From Alphaproteobacteria bacterium (GTDB lineage Bacteria > Pseudomonadota > Alphaproteobacteria > Ferrovibrionales > Ferrovibrionaceae), in contig JAGXRD010000030.1 in NCBI GenBank assembly GCA_018336035.1, positions 1 through 64,000 on the forward strand: a stretch of DNA of 64,000 nt, given 5' to 3'. Each line of letters opens with the position of its first letter. Within the stretch, counting starts at the first letter, position 1. This document shows, piece by piece, positions 15,628 through 24,533 of the stretch. Below the pieces are notes generated by a model. The model did not search any database, was not told where the DNA came from, and saw only the letters and a program-made list of their open reading frames with translations. The position numbers were made by a program, and so were the translations under genes.

Positions 15628-15938
15628 CCGTCTTCCGTCCATGCGCCTATGCCCTACCGGTCTCGCCGGCTGCTGTGCGGGCCGATCATCCCGGCTTTTC
15701 CTTCGACACCTTCCGCGATCCGCCGGGGCAGGTCTGGGCCGATTTCATGCACGACAGCGACGAATTCGTCGTGGTGGCGGAGGGCCGCATTGTCATCGAG
15801 GTTGGAGCCGAGTGCGCCGACTGCCGGCCCGGCGATCTGGTGCATATTCCAGCCGGCGCGCGGCATACGCTGCGTACGGCACCTGAGCGGGGCAGCGTCT
15901 GGTTTTACGGCTATGGCCGGTTTGAGGACGAGTCATGA
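15624..15938 (+). CDS. Small cupin-domain protein
   Basis: The 104-residue single cupin contains MHDSDEFVVVAEGRIVIEV and CRPGDLVHIPAGARHTLR, the two conserved cupin motifs with His residues that may bind a metal. It could be a sugar or sugar-acid isomerase or lactone-acting cupin, but nothing identifies the reaction. It overlaps both neighbours by ATGA and is translated within the catabolic part of the operon. Confidence 0.8.
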   Translation: MTVFRPCAYALPVSPAAVRADHPGFSFDTFRDPPGQVWADFMHDSDEFVVVAEGRIVIEVGAECADCRPGDLVHIPAGARHTLRTAPERGSVWFYGYGRFEDES

Positions 15939-16942
15939 AGAATGGCAAGCAGCGCGTGGCGCTGATCGGCTGCGGCCTGATCAGCCTGTACCACCTGCGC
16001 GCCTGGCAATCAGTCGGTGCCGAAATCGTTGCGGTCTGCGATCTCGACCGGGGCAAGGCGGAGGCCCGTGCGGCGGAATTCGGCGTCACCCGTATCTATG
16101 CCAATGCGATCGACATGTTCACGCATGGCGGTTTCGATATCGTGGATATCGCCGCCTCAGTGGGCGCGCATGCCCCGATGGCGCGACTGGCCGCCAATTT
16201 CGGTGTGCATGTCATGCTGCAGAAACCGATGTGCGCGACCGTGGCGGAAGCCCGCCAGCTCATCGACGATATCGGCGACCGTGTCCGCTTCATGGTGCAT
16301 GAGAACTACCGGTTCCGCCCGCATTACATGACGGTGCGTCGCTGGGTCGACGACGGGCGGATCGGCGAGATTCGCCATGCGGCGATTTCATGTCGCGGAT
16401 CCGGACTCTGCGAACGCGAGGGAACCGTACCGTTCCTGATTGAGCGGCAGCCGTATCTGATGGCATTTCCGCGCAATCTGGTATTCGAGACGATGATTCA
16501 TCACCTCGATGTGCTGCGCTGCCTCGTCGGACCGCTGCGCGTGATCGCGGCGCGTCTGGGTCGTCTGGCGCAGGGGCTGCCGGGCGAGGATACCGCGGCG
16601 ATCCTGATGGAGGGGCCGGATGGCCTGATCGCCACGGCCGATGGCAGCCTCTGCGCGCTGGGATACCCGCAACTACATGGCGACCGGCTTGAAGTGATCG
16701 GTACCCGGGGCACCATCATCATGGATCTGAACCGGGTCTACATCGTCGGCCATGAGGCGGAGACCGTGCTGCAGGTCGATCTGCCCGGCCGCTACCAGGA
16801 ATGTTTTGACACGGCGATGCGGGCTTTCGTGGAGGGATTGCAGACCGGGCAACCCTTCGAGACCGATCGCCTGGACAACTTCAAGACCCTGGAGCTGATG
16901 GAAAGCGTCTACCGGGCTGCCGGTGTTGAGGTGGAGGCATGA
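15935..16942 (+). CDS. Gfo/Idh/MocA family oxidoreductase
   Basis: The 335-residue NAD(P)-dependent dehydrogenase has a Rossmann N-terminus (VALIGCGLISLYHLRAW, about residues 8-24) and the family's C-terminal alpha/beta domain. The EKP motif appears as LQKP (near residue 93); the Lys is kept and Glu is replaced by Gln. The catalytic-region pattern ETMIHHLDVLRCLVGP near residue 187 is typical. Family enzymes oxidise sugars, inositols or their derivatives. Position between a cupin and an SDR suggests an early oxidation step on the imported substrate. Confidence 0.88.
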   Translation: MKNGKQRVALIGCGLISLYHLRAWQSVGAEIVAVCDLDRGKAEARAAEFGVTRIYANAIDMFTHGGFDIVDIAASVGAHAPMARLAANFGVHVMLQKPMCATVAEARQLIDDIGDRVRFMVHENYRFRPHYMTVRRWVDDGRIGEIRHAAISCRGSGLCEREGTVPFLIERQPYLMAFPRNLVFETMIHHLDVLRCLVGPLRVIAARLGRLAQGLPGEDTAAILMEGPDGLIATADGSLCALGYPQLHGDRLEVIGTRGTIIMDLNRVYIVGHEAETVLQVDLPGRYQECFDTAMRAFVEGLQTGQPFETDRLDNFKTLELMESVYRAAGVEVEA

Positions 16943-17760
16943 CCTTCCAGACTGGTAGTCTCACGCCCGAGATTGAACTGGACCGGATCGATCGCCTGTT
17001 CGATATCCGCGATCTGCGCGTTTTCATCCCCGGTGGCTATGGCGCAATCGGCGAGGCGATTGCCATTGCCATGGCCCGGCTGGGGGCCGAAATCTGCATC
17101 GCCGGGCCGAATCCGGTGAAAGCCGAGACGCTGGCCAGCCGCATCACCGATGCGGGTGGCAAGGCGCATGGCATAGAACTCGATGCGCGCAACCCGGCTG
17201 CCATCGCATCGTCGACGCAGGCCGCCATCTCCCGCATGGGTGGCATCGACGTGCTGGTCAATTGCGTTGGCATCCAGCGCGAGCAGGCTCTCACTGAGGT
17301 GACGCCAGAGACGTTCGACGAGGTGTATGAGACCAATCTGCGTTCGGCCATGTTCCTGGGCCAGGCTGTGGCGCGTGACCAGATTGCCCGGGGCCAGGGC
17401 GGCCGGCAGATCCATCTACTCTCGGTGCGCTCACAGCTTGCCTTGCGCGGGCGTGGGTATTCTGCCTACTGCGCCACCAAGGGCGCTCTGGTCATGCTGG
17501 TGAAACAGCATGCCATGGAGCTGGCACCGCACAACATCACGGTCAACGGCGTGGCGCCGACCTTCATCCAGTCGGATCGTATCCGACCGCATCTCGAGAA
17601 GCCGGCATTCAGAAATTTCATTCTGGAGCGCAATCCGCTCGGCCGCATCGGCAAACCAGTCGAGGTGGTCGGCCAGGTGATCACCTTCGCTGCCGCTGCG
17701 GGCAGCTATATGACCGGCCAGGTCGTCTACATCGATGGCGGCGTCACTGCGTCGCAATGA
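16939..17760 (+). CDS. SDR family oxidoreductase
   Basis: The 273-residue NAD(P)-dependent short-chain dehydrogenase has about 30 extra N-terminal residues before the nucleotide-binding site. That site reads PGGYGAIGEAIA, a variant of TGxxxGIG. The catalytic set is Ser in LLSVRS, then YCATK with Tyr and Lys, and NVNG-type NITVNGVAPTFIQSD follows. It overlaps the Gfo/Idh gene by ATGA and lies 28 bases before the aldehyde dehydrogenase. The substrate is unknown; a gluconate-5-dehydrogenase-like reaction would fit the context. Confidence 0.88.
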   Translation: MTFQTGSLTPEIELDRIDRLFDIRDLRVFIPGGYGAIGEAIAIAMARLGAEICIAGPNPVKAETLASRITDAGGKAHGIELDARNPAAIASSTQAAISRMGGIDVLVNCVGIQREQALTEVTPETFDEVYETNLRSAMFLGQAVARDQIARGQGGRQIHLLSVRSQLALRGRGYSAYCATKGALVMLVKQHAMELAPHNITVNGVAPTFIQSDRIRPHLEKPAFRNFILERNPLGRIGKPVEVVGQVITFAAAAGSYMTGQVVYIDGGVTASQ

Positions 17761-17788
17761 GTTTCATGCAAATCCGGGAGAAGCCAGA

Positions 17789-19228
17789 ATGAGTGCTGAT
17801 CAACCGCGCGCCCTGATCGGTGGCGCTTTTCGCGATCGTGCCAGCAACGAGTCCATCCCGGTAACGGATCCCTGCACCGAAGAGCTGCTCTGGTTCCAGC
17901 CGGCCTGCGGGCCGGTGGAAGTGGAGGAGGCGCTTAGTCATGCGCGCGCCGCACTGCCGGTTTGGTCGGCCGTGCATGGCTGGGAACGCGGCAAAGTGCT
18001 GCGGCGTATCGCGCGCGAGATGGAAGCACGCCGGCCGGCGATTGCCCGCGCGCTCTCTTATGAAATCGGCCGCCCCATTGCGCAGTCCGAGGGCGAGGTC
18101 AACGCCGCCATCGAACAGTTCGACTGGTTTGCCGGCGAGGCCGAGCGGCTGTTTGGTGAAACCATCCGTTCGCGTCAGGGCGGCCGGCTGATTGCGGCGC
18201 CGGAGCCGGTCGGCATCGTGGCCGCGTTCTGCGCCTGGAATTTCCCGGTCAATCTTCCGGTGCGCAAGATCGCACCGGCTCTGGCCGCGGGTTGCCCGAT
18301 CATCGTGCGGCCATCTGAACAGGTGCCGCTGACCACCACACTGATTGCCGAGGCCTGCGTGGCGGCCGGTGTTCCTGCCGGCGTGGTGCAGGTTCTCACC
18401 GGCCGCGCGACCGACATCGTACCGGCTCTGATGGCCTCGAATGATGTGCGCAAGATTTCGCTCACCGGATCGACGCAGGTCGGCAAGATGCTGCTGGCGC
18501 AGGCGGCCGAAACAGTGAAGCGCTGTTCGATGGAACTGGGCGGTCATTCGCCGGTCGTGGTCTGTGCAGATGCGGATGTCGAGACCGCAGCCGTGCAATG
18601 CGCGACCTTCAAGTTCCGCAATGCCGGCCAAGTCTGCATCGCGCCCAATCGCTTCTATGTCGAGGAAAGCGTGATCGGCCGTTTCCTGGATCGCATGGTT
18701 GCCGAGACCCGCGCGCTGAAGCCGGGCAGCAGCCAGGATCGTGACACCACCATGGGCCCGCTGACGCTCGCCTCAGGCCGAACCAAGGTGGAAAGCCTGA
18801 TTGCCGATGCGGTCAGTCGCGGCGCCAAGATCGAAGCCGGTGGCCGGCGGCCGGAAGATCGTAACAAGGGTTTCTTCCTGCAGCCGACCATTCTCTCCGC
18901 TGTGCCGGACGATGCCCGTATCATGAGCGAAGAACCTTTCGGCCCCGTGGCGGCGGTGGCGACCTTCCGCAAGCTGGATGATGCGATCCAGCGGGCCAAC
19001 AGCACACCCTATGGCCTCGCGGCTTATGCTTTTACCGGCAGTGCGGCAAAGGCCGAGCAGCTTTCCGCCGGGTTGCGCGCCGGCATGGTCGGTATCAACA
19101 CCTTCCTCGTCGCGCATGCCGAGGCGCCGTTTGGCGGCGTCGATCATTCCGGCATGGGACGCGAAGGCGGTCGTCAGGCCATTCTGGATTATCAGAATAC
19201 CAAGCTGACCAGCGTGGCTTGGCTGTGA
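17789..19228 (+). CDS. NAD(P)-dependent aldehyde dehydrogenase
   Basis: This 479-residue soluble enzyme oxidises an aldehyde to a carboxylate. The start at 17789 follows CGGGAGAAG; the longer frame overlaps the SDR. Seen are the cofactor region FCAWNFPVNLPVRKIAPALA, SLTGSTQVGK, the general-base Glu in MELGGHSP, the catalytic Cys in NAGQVCIAPN and the C-terminal EEPFGPVAAV. It is closest in feel to succinate-semialdehyde/glutarate-semialdehyde dehydrogenases. It probably oxidises the aldehyde released by the HpcH-type aldolase encoded next. Confidence 0.9.
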   Translation: MSADQPRALIGGAFRDRASNESIPVTDPCTEELLWFQPACGPVEVEEALSHARAALPVWSAVHGWERGKVLRRIAREMEARRPAIARALSYEIGRPIAQSEGEVNAAIEQFDWFAGEAERLFGETIRSRQGGRLIAAPEPVGIVAAFCAWNFPVNLPVRKIAPALAAGCPIIVRPSEQVPLTTTLIAEACVAAGVPAGVVQVLTGRATDIVPALMASNDVRKISLTGSTQVGKMLLAQAAETVKRCSMELGGHSPVVVCADADVETAAVQCATFKFRNAGQVCIAPNRFYVEESVIGRFLDRMVAETRALKPGSSQDRDTTMGPLTLASGRTKVESLIADAVSRGAKIEAGGRRPEDRNKGFFLQPTILSAVPDDARIMSEEPFGPVAAVATFRKLDDAIQRANSTPYGLAAYAFTGSAAKAEQLSAGLRAGMVGINTFLVAHAEAPFGGVDHSGMGREGGRQAILDYQNTKLTSVAWL

Positions 19229-19995
19229 GCCAGGCTTTCGCCAATCCGCTGCGCCAGATTTGGGCAGCTGGCGGCACGGCATTGAACGGCTGGATCGCCT
19301 TGCCGTCGCCGCTGGCGGCGGAGGCAATGATGCAGGCCGGCTGGGACAGCGTCACCATCGACCTGCAGCATGGCACTGCGGAGTATGCCGATCTGCTCTC
19401 GCTGCTGCCGATAATCGAAAAGGCCGGCGCTGCACCGCTGGTACGTGTGCCCTGGCTTGATGAAGCCGCGATCATGCGGGCGCTGGATGCCGGCGCACTG
19501 GGCATCATCGCGCCGATGGTCGAAACGGCGGCAGATGCACGCCGGCTGGTGTCGGCCTGCCTCTATCCGCCATCGGGCGCGCGCAGCTTCGGGCCGATCC
19601 GCGCCCGGCTGGCACGTGGCGATGCCTATGGCAGTGTCGCCAATGCCGAGATCGTGCCTTTCGCCATGATCGAGACGCGGGCGGCGGTCGATAATCTCAA
19701 CGACATTCTCGCCGTGCCCGGCCTGGGCGGCATTTACATCGGGCCGGCTGATCTGTCGCTGTCGTATGGCTTTCCGCCGGGTTTCGACCGCGAAGAACCG
19801 GAGATGCTCGATCTGATCGTGCAGATCCTGAAGCGCTGCACAGCCGCCGGATTGCCCTGCGGGCTGCATTGCGGGACGCCGGCTTATGCGGGCCGGATGG
19901 TGTCGAAAGGTTTCGGGCTGCTGACCGTAGGGTCGGATGCCCGCTTTCTGGAAGCCGGGGCGCGCGCTGCGGCCGCCGCGTTCCGCGCGGCTTGA
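19225..19995 (+). CDS. HpcH/HpaI aldolase family protein
   Basis: This class II, metal-dependent pyruvate aldolase family member has 256 residues. I chose the GTG at 19225, whose last two bases overlap the upstream stop; a TTG lies two codons earlier. Motifs are VTIDLQHG near residue 43 (EHG in many members, here QHG), FAMIETRAAV with the metal-binding Glu, and GPADLSLSYG with the metal-binding Asp. It is the last gene of the operon and would cleave a 2-keto-3-deoxy or 4-hydroxy-2-keto acid to pyruvate and an aldehyde, which the adjacent dehydrogenase could oxidise. Confidence 0.88.
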   Translation: MSQAFANPLRQIWAAGGTALNGWIALPSPLAAEAMMQAGWDSVTIDLQHGTAEYADLLSLLPIIEKAGAAPLVRVPWLDEAAIMRALDAGALGIIAPMVETAADARRLVSACLYPPSGARSFGPIRARLARGDAYGSVANAEIVPFAMIETRAAVDNLNDILAVPGLGGIYIGPADLSLSYGFPPGFDREEPEMLDLIVQILKRCTAAGLPCGLHCGTPAYAGRMVSKGFGLLTVGSDARFLEAGARAAAAAFRAA

Positions 19996-20007
19996 AACCC
20001 GTCCTGG

Positions 20008-20679
20008 TTAAAGCTTGGCGATTTCGCCCAGAACGTCATTCGCCAGGCTGCGGATATGCAGTTCCATCGCGGCGCGGGCCTCTGCCGCAGACCCGCTTTC
20101 CAGCGCGGTGATGATCGCCAGATGCTCTTCGCAGTCGGGGCGTACGCGCGAGGGCAGGCCGGAAAGCTCGAACATGCGCGTCGTCACCCGCAGGTCGCGG
20201 ATGATCTGCGCCATCACGGCATTGCCAGAGCTTTCGGCGATCAGGGTGTGAAGGTCCTCGTCGGCGGCCCAGTGATCCTCGACGCGGATCTTGGTTTCGT
20301 CGCGCAGGCGCAGCATCTCGGCCTTGATCTTCTGCAGGCGCGCCTGGTCGATCTTCGGCGCCGCCAGCGCGATGGCCTCGCCTTCCAGGATTTCGCGCAG
20401 CCGCATGCTCTGGAAATATTCGCGATTCGAAACCTCACGCACTCGATAGGGCCGATTGGCTTCCTTACGCACCAGTCCTTCGCTTTCCAGCCGCACCAGG
20501 GCTTCGCGAATCGGCGTGCGGGAAATGCTCAGCGCGGTGGCCAGGCGATCCTCCACAATCACCTCGCCGCTGGGAATCCGGCGGTCCAGGATCATGTCCA
20601 GGATGGCCCGATAGGCCATATTCGCCAGGTTCACGCCACCAGACGTGGCTGCGCGGGGTTTGAGAATCTCGGCGGTCAT
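20008..20679 (-). CDS. GntR family regulator (FadR/FCD type)
   Basis: The 223-residue protein has an N-terminal winged helix (about 15-85; VEDRLATALSISRTPIREAL, then EGLVRKEANRPYRVR) and an all-helical FCD domain with likely metal-binding residues around DEDLHTLIAESSGN. It is the last gene of the minus-strand operon 24408-20008, behind a flavoenzyme and an ABC ATPase. It is a candidate to bind the GTATAC operators at 24464-24486. It converges with the HpcH aldolase gene, with 12 bases between the stops. Confidence 0.88.
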   Translation of the reverse strand: MTAEILKPRAATSGGVNLANMAYRAILDMILDRRIPSGEVIVEDRLATALSISRTPIREALVRLESEGLVRKEANRPYRVREVSNREYFQSMRLREILEGEAIALAAPKIDQARLQKIKAEMLRLRDETKIRVEDHWAADEDLHTLIAESSGNAVMAQIIRDLRVTTRMFELSGLPSRVRPDCEEHLAIITALESGSAAEARAAMELHIRSLANDVLGEIAKL

Positions 20680-20728
20680 GTCGCCAGTTTACACGATATG
20701 GTTGCGGTGTGCAGCCCGGCTGCAGTCC

Positions 20729-21457
20729 TCAATGCTGCAGGATCTTGGCCAGGAATTGCTGGGCACGCTCGGATCTCTGGGTGCCGAAGAAATCCGCTTT
20801 CGTGCAATCCTCGATGATCTGGCCATGATCCATGAACAGCACGCGATGGGCCACTTTCTTGGCAAAACCCATTTCATGCGTGACGCAGAGCATGGTCATG
20901 CCGTCCTGCGCCAGTTCCACCATCACATCCAGCACCTCGTTGATCATTTCCGGATCGAGTGCCGAGGTCGGTTCGTCGAACAGCATGGCAATGGGGTCCA
21001 TGGCCAGGGCACGGGCAATGGCAACGCGCTGCTGCTGGCCGCCCGACAGCTGGCCGGGGAATTTCGGCGCCTGGGTCTTCAGGCCGACGCGTTCCAGCAG
21101 GGCCATCGCCTTGGCCTCGGCCTCCTCCTTGGAGCGGTCGAGCACGCGGCGCTGCGACAGGGTCAGGTTCTGCAGGATGGTCAGGTGCGGGAAGAGTTCG
21201 AAATTCTGGAACACCATGCCGATGCGGGCACGCAGCGCCGGCATATCGGTCTTGGGCGAACCGACGCTAATCCCCTCGACATGAATTTCGCCAGCCTCAA
21301 ACGGCTCCAGCCCATTCACGCATTTGATCAGGGTGGACTTGCCAGAGCCTGACGGGCCGCAGATCACCACCACTTCGCCTTTCTGCACCGACGTCGTGCA
21401 GTTTTTCAGCACCTGAAAAGTGCCATAGGACTTGCTGACATTCTGGATCTCGATCAT
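20729..21457 (-). CDS. Polar amino-acid ABC transporter ATP-binding protein (GlnQ-like)
   Basis: The 242-residue ATPase has [10 protein letters not shown] (Walker A), the Q-loop [14 protein letters not shown], signature LSGGQQQR, Walker [15 protein letters not shown] and H-loop VTHEMGFA. These are diagnostic of the polar amino-acid uptake subfamily. Its start overlaps the stop of the fusion flavoenzyme by ATGA. The cognate binding protein and single permease are in the divergent operon at 25495 and 26406. Confidence 0.92.
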   Translation of the reverse strand: MIEIQNVSKSYGTFQVLKNCTTSVQKGEVVVICGPSGSGKSTLIKCVNGLEPFEAGEIHVEGISVGSPKTDMPALRARIGMVFQNFELFPHLTILQNLTLSQRRVLDRSKEEAEAKAMALLERVGLKTQAPKFPGQLSGGQQQRVAIARALAMDPIAMLFDEPTSALDPEMINEVLDVMVELAQDGMTMLCVTHEMGFAKKVAHRVLFMDHGQIIEDCTKADFFGTQRSERAQQFLAKILQH

Positions 21458-24408
21458 GCGGCACCTTTGTTGAAGCGGTCGATCAGGTAAGGCGTGATAT
21501 CGATCTCGGTGCGACCCTGCAGCAGCAGGTCGGCAGTCAGGCGCGCCACGATGGGCGCCAGCGTATAGCCGTTCGATGTCACGGTATTGAAGAAGCCGGG
21601 CAGGCCGGGCACGGGGCCAAGGATCGGCGCGCCATCGATATTCACATTCATGCCGGCCCAGCTGCGCACCACATGCAGGCCGCTCAGTTGCGGCAGCACA
21701 TGGTTGGCAACCCAGAGATTGCCCTCGATGCTGCTGCGCATCGTGGTGTTGAAGCGGCGGTCGGCATCGAAAGCCGCTGTCCAGCCGCCACCGATGATCA
21801 GCCCGCCGGTGGAGGCCTGTTTCAGGCTGAGATGACGGTCGGCATGGGCGACGAGGTGGCTGACCAGCTTGGGTGCCGGCTCGGTGACGATCATCTGCAG
21901 CGGCGCGCTATGGACCGGGATATCAATACCGGCCAGCTGTGCAGTGGCGCGCGCCCAGGGGCCGCTGGCATTGACGATACAGCCGGCGCGGATGCGGCCG
22001 CGCGATGTCGTTACCTGCCAGGCATCGCCATCGCGCTGAATCGCGGTGACATTGGTGCCGCGCTGGAAACGTGCGCCCTGCGCTTTGGCTTTTTCGAGTA
22101 CGGCGTAGGTTGCTCGCAGCGGATTGATCTTGCCTTCCTGCGGCGCGTATTCGGCGCCAAGAAGTTTGTCGGAAAGCGCCGGGGCGATGCGGCGCAGCGC
22201 GGCGGCATCGAGGATTTCGTTCTCGATGCCGTAACGCCGCTCCAGTGCGGCCTTGGCGCGCAGGAAGTCCATGCCTGCTTCACTGTCGGCCACCATCAGG
22301 CCGCCGGTGATACGCACTTCGAAATCGACACCACATTCGACCTGCAATTGCTGCCACAGCGCAACAGACAGCGGTCCGAGTGGCAATGTTGCGGCCGCCG
22401 GCCCGCCGCCGGCTTCGGCCTTGCTGCCGAAATCGAAGGACAGCAGCTGTACATGCAGGCTGCCGGCATTGGCGCCTGAAGCCTGCAGGTTGGCATCATC
22501 GCGATCCACCACCAGCACATCCTCGCCGGCCTGCGACAGGTAATACGCAAGGCAGGCACCGACCACGCCGCCGCCGATCACCAGGATGGCGACATCCTGA
22601 TCGGGCAGCGGCTCATGCTCTACCGCACGGGCGAGGTTGGGTGTGATGGCGCGGCGATGACCACCCCATTCCGGTTTCTCGAAAGCAAAGGCCGCCGCCG
22701 GCATCGGTTTGGCCGGCAGTCGCGGTGCCAGATATTGTTCGACCTCGCGCGGTCGCCCGGTGGCCTGTTCCAGCAGCAAGGCGGCAGTGGCTGAACAGTA
22801 GCGACCCTGGCAGCGGCCCATGCCCAGTCGCGTGTTGCGTTTCAATGCAGCCAGCGTGTCATGCCCTTCGGCGATTTCGCGACGGATATCGCCAAAGGTC
22901 ACTTCCTCGCAGCGGCAGAGAATGGCGTCATCGGCCACCTGGTCGAGTTGCACCGGCGGCGCCTGATAGATCGACCACAATGCCTGCTGGAAGGCTTCGG
23001 CTTTGGCCAGCGCCTGCCTCGCACGCTCACCCTGAGTGGGATTGCCGTCAGTCAGTCCGAGGGCAGTTGCTGCTGCGATGCCGGCCAGGGTGCCGCGTGC
23101 CTGCGCCACGCGCGAACCGCCCAGATCGGCACCGTCGCCGATCACATAAACGCCGGCCACGCTGCTGCGGCCGTCTGCTTCTGTCGCCGTGGCGAGATAG
23201 CCGAGATGGCGATCGACCAGCTTGTGCCGGCAGCCCAGCGCGCGAGCAATCTCGGTGGAAGGAATAAAGCCGTATCCGAGGCAGAGCGTGTCTGCCGTGA
23301 TGGTCTCGGTAGTTTCGGCACGCACACAACCGTCAGCAGCGACTATGGCATGCGTCACCTGCTGCAGCCGTCCATCGCCTTGGGCACTGGTTACTGCGCG
23401 CGACCACAGCACCGGCACGCCGGCGCGGCGCAGTTTCCACAGATAGCGCATGCCATCGCCGATCAGGTCCGGCGCAGTCTTCATCGCCGTCAGCAGGGCA
23501 CGCCATTTCGCCGGAGAAGGACGCGGTGCGCTGTCCAGCACGGCGATTACCTCGGCGCCGCCATCAATCAGTTCGCAGGCCAGCTGCAGATTGAGTGGCC
23601 CGTTGCCAGCGATGACAATGCGCTGGCCCGGCGCCACGCGGTAGGCGCGTGCCAGTGTTTGCGCTGCGCCTGTTGTCATCACGCCGGGCAAGGTCCAGCC
23701 CGTGAAAGGTGCCGGCCGTTCATAGGCGCCGGGCGCGATCACCAGCTGGCTTGGGCGATAGATCATCGCGCGGCCATCCACCAATGCGCTGATTTCGTCG
23801 GAGGCATAGGCACCCCAGACGCTGGCATCCTGATGGATCATCGCGCCGGCGGACTGCGCCGCAGCGACCAGTGAAAGCCCGGCCGCGAATTGCGCATCGA
23901 CCGGGGCGTCTGTGTGCTGCGACGGCGCCAGTGGCTTGAAGTACTGGCCACCGCTCTGCGGCCGTTCATCCAGCACGACGGTTTTCGCACCGCGACTGGC
24001 GGCAGCCTGGGCCGCGGCAAGACCCGCAGGGCCAGCGCCGATCACCAGCACATCGATAGTGTGCTCTTGCGGCGCATCGCCGACCGGCGCAAGCACCAGC
24101 GGATGCAGCAGATCGTCTGGCGTGCCGGCCGGCATCTGCGAGGTGATGTTCAGTCCGGCCGAGACCTTGGTGAGGCAGGCGCGCTGGTTCGCCTTGCCGT
24201 CCACCGTCACCAGGCAGTCGAAACAGGCGCCCATGCCGCAATAAAGACCGCGCCGGCTGCCATCGCGCGCATGACGGAAGGCATTGACGCCCTGCGCGGC
24301 GAGCGCGGCGGCGATGCTTTCGCCCGGCAGGGCAGTCATCGCCTGACCGTCATAGACGATCTCGACCTCGGGGCTGCCAGGACAGATGCTGGAATGGGTT
24401 AAGCGCAT
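21454..24408 (-). CDS. Three-part fusion FAD/[2Fe-2S] dehydrogenase (LhpF-LhpE-LhpB / opine oxidase-like)
   Basis: This 984-residue protein joins what are usually three subunits. Residues 1-85 form a 2Fe-2S ferredoxin domain with C57, C62, C65 and C78. Residues about 115-490 form a pyridine-nucleotide-disulfide-type FAD domain (VLVIGAGPAGLAAA near 120). C498, C500, C533 and C538 (LCRCEE ... GRCQGRYC) form a BFD-like cluster. From about 605 to the end there is a D-amino-acid-oxidase-type FAD domain (ILVIGGGVVGACLAYYL). Related separate subunits act as D-hydroxyproline dehydrogenase, opine oxidase or HCN synthase. The start at 24408 begins the ferredoxin domain; its RBS is weak. It is divergent from a DHDPS-family gene. 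A secondary amine such as a cyclic amino acid is the expected substrate (inference). Confidence 0.85.
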   Translation of the reverse strand: MRLTHSSICPGSPEVEIVYDGQAMTALPGESIAAALAAQGVNAFRHARDGSRRGLYCGMGACFDCLVTVDGKANQRACLTKVSAGLNITSQMPAGTPDDLLHPLVLAPVGDAPQEHTIDVLVIGAGPAGLAAAQAAASRGAKTVVLDERPQSGGQYFKPLAPSQHTDAPVDAQFAAGLSLVAAAQSAGAMIHQDASVWGAYASDEISALVDGRAMIYRPSQLVIAPGAYERPAPFTGWTLPGVMTTGAAQTLARAYRVAPGQRIVIAGNGPLNLQLACELIDGGAEVIAVLDSAPRPSPAKWRALLTAMKTAPDLIGDGMRYLWKLRRAGVPVLWSRAVTSAQGDGRLQQVTHAIVAADGCVRAETTETITADTLCLGYGFIPSTEIARALGCRHKLVDRHLGYLATATEADGRSSVAGVYVIGDGADLGGSRVAQARGTLAGIAAATALGLTDGNPTQGERARQALAKAEAFQQALWSIYQAPPVQLDQVADDAILCRCEEVTFGDIRREIAEGHDTLAALKRNTRLGMGRCQGRYCSATAALLLEQATGRPREVEQYLAPRLPAKPMPAAAFAFEKPEWGGHRRAITPNLARAVEHEPLPDQDVAILVIGGGVVGACLAYYLSQAGEDVLVVDRDDANLQASGANAGSLHVQLLSFDFGSKAEAGGGPAAATLPLGPLSVALWQQLQVECGVDFEVRITGGLMVADSEAGMDFLRAKAALERRYGIENEILDAAALRRIAPALSDKLLGAEYAPQEGKINPLRATYAVLEKAKAQGARFQRGTNVTAIQRDGDAWQVTTSRGRIRAGCIVNASGPWARATAQLAGIDIPVHSAPLQMIVTEPAPKLVSHLVAHADRHLSLKQASTGGLIIGGGWTAAFDADRRFNTTMRSSIEGNLWVANHVLPQLSGLHVVRSWAGMNVNIDGAPILGPVPGLPGFFNTVTSNGYTLAPIVARLTADLLLQGRTEIDITPYLIDRFNKGAA

Positions 24409-24463
24409 GATCCGGATGGTATTTTCATCGGTTGGCGTTGTCGGCAGAAATTTGCACTGGATT

Positions 24464-24486
24464 ATCGTATACACTTAGTATACGAT
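24464..24486. promoter_or_regulatory. Twin GTATAC operator between divergent operons
   Basis: ATCGTATAC, five bases, GTATACGAT: a perfect inverted repeat with 9-bp arms, each arm containing GTATAC. A further TAGTATAA half-like element follows at 24487. GTATAC-centred palindromes are typical FadR-type GntR operators. It lies between the fusion flavoenzyme and DHDPS-family genes. Confidence 0.65.
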
Positions 24487-24533
24487 TAGTATAACGGCAA
24501 GGTCAAATTTTAGGCAAGCTATTGGTGAGGCTG

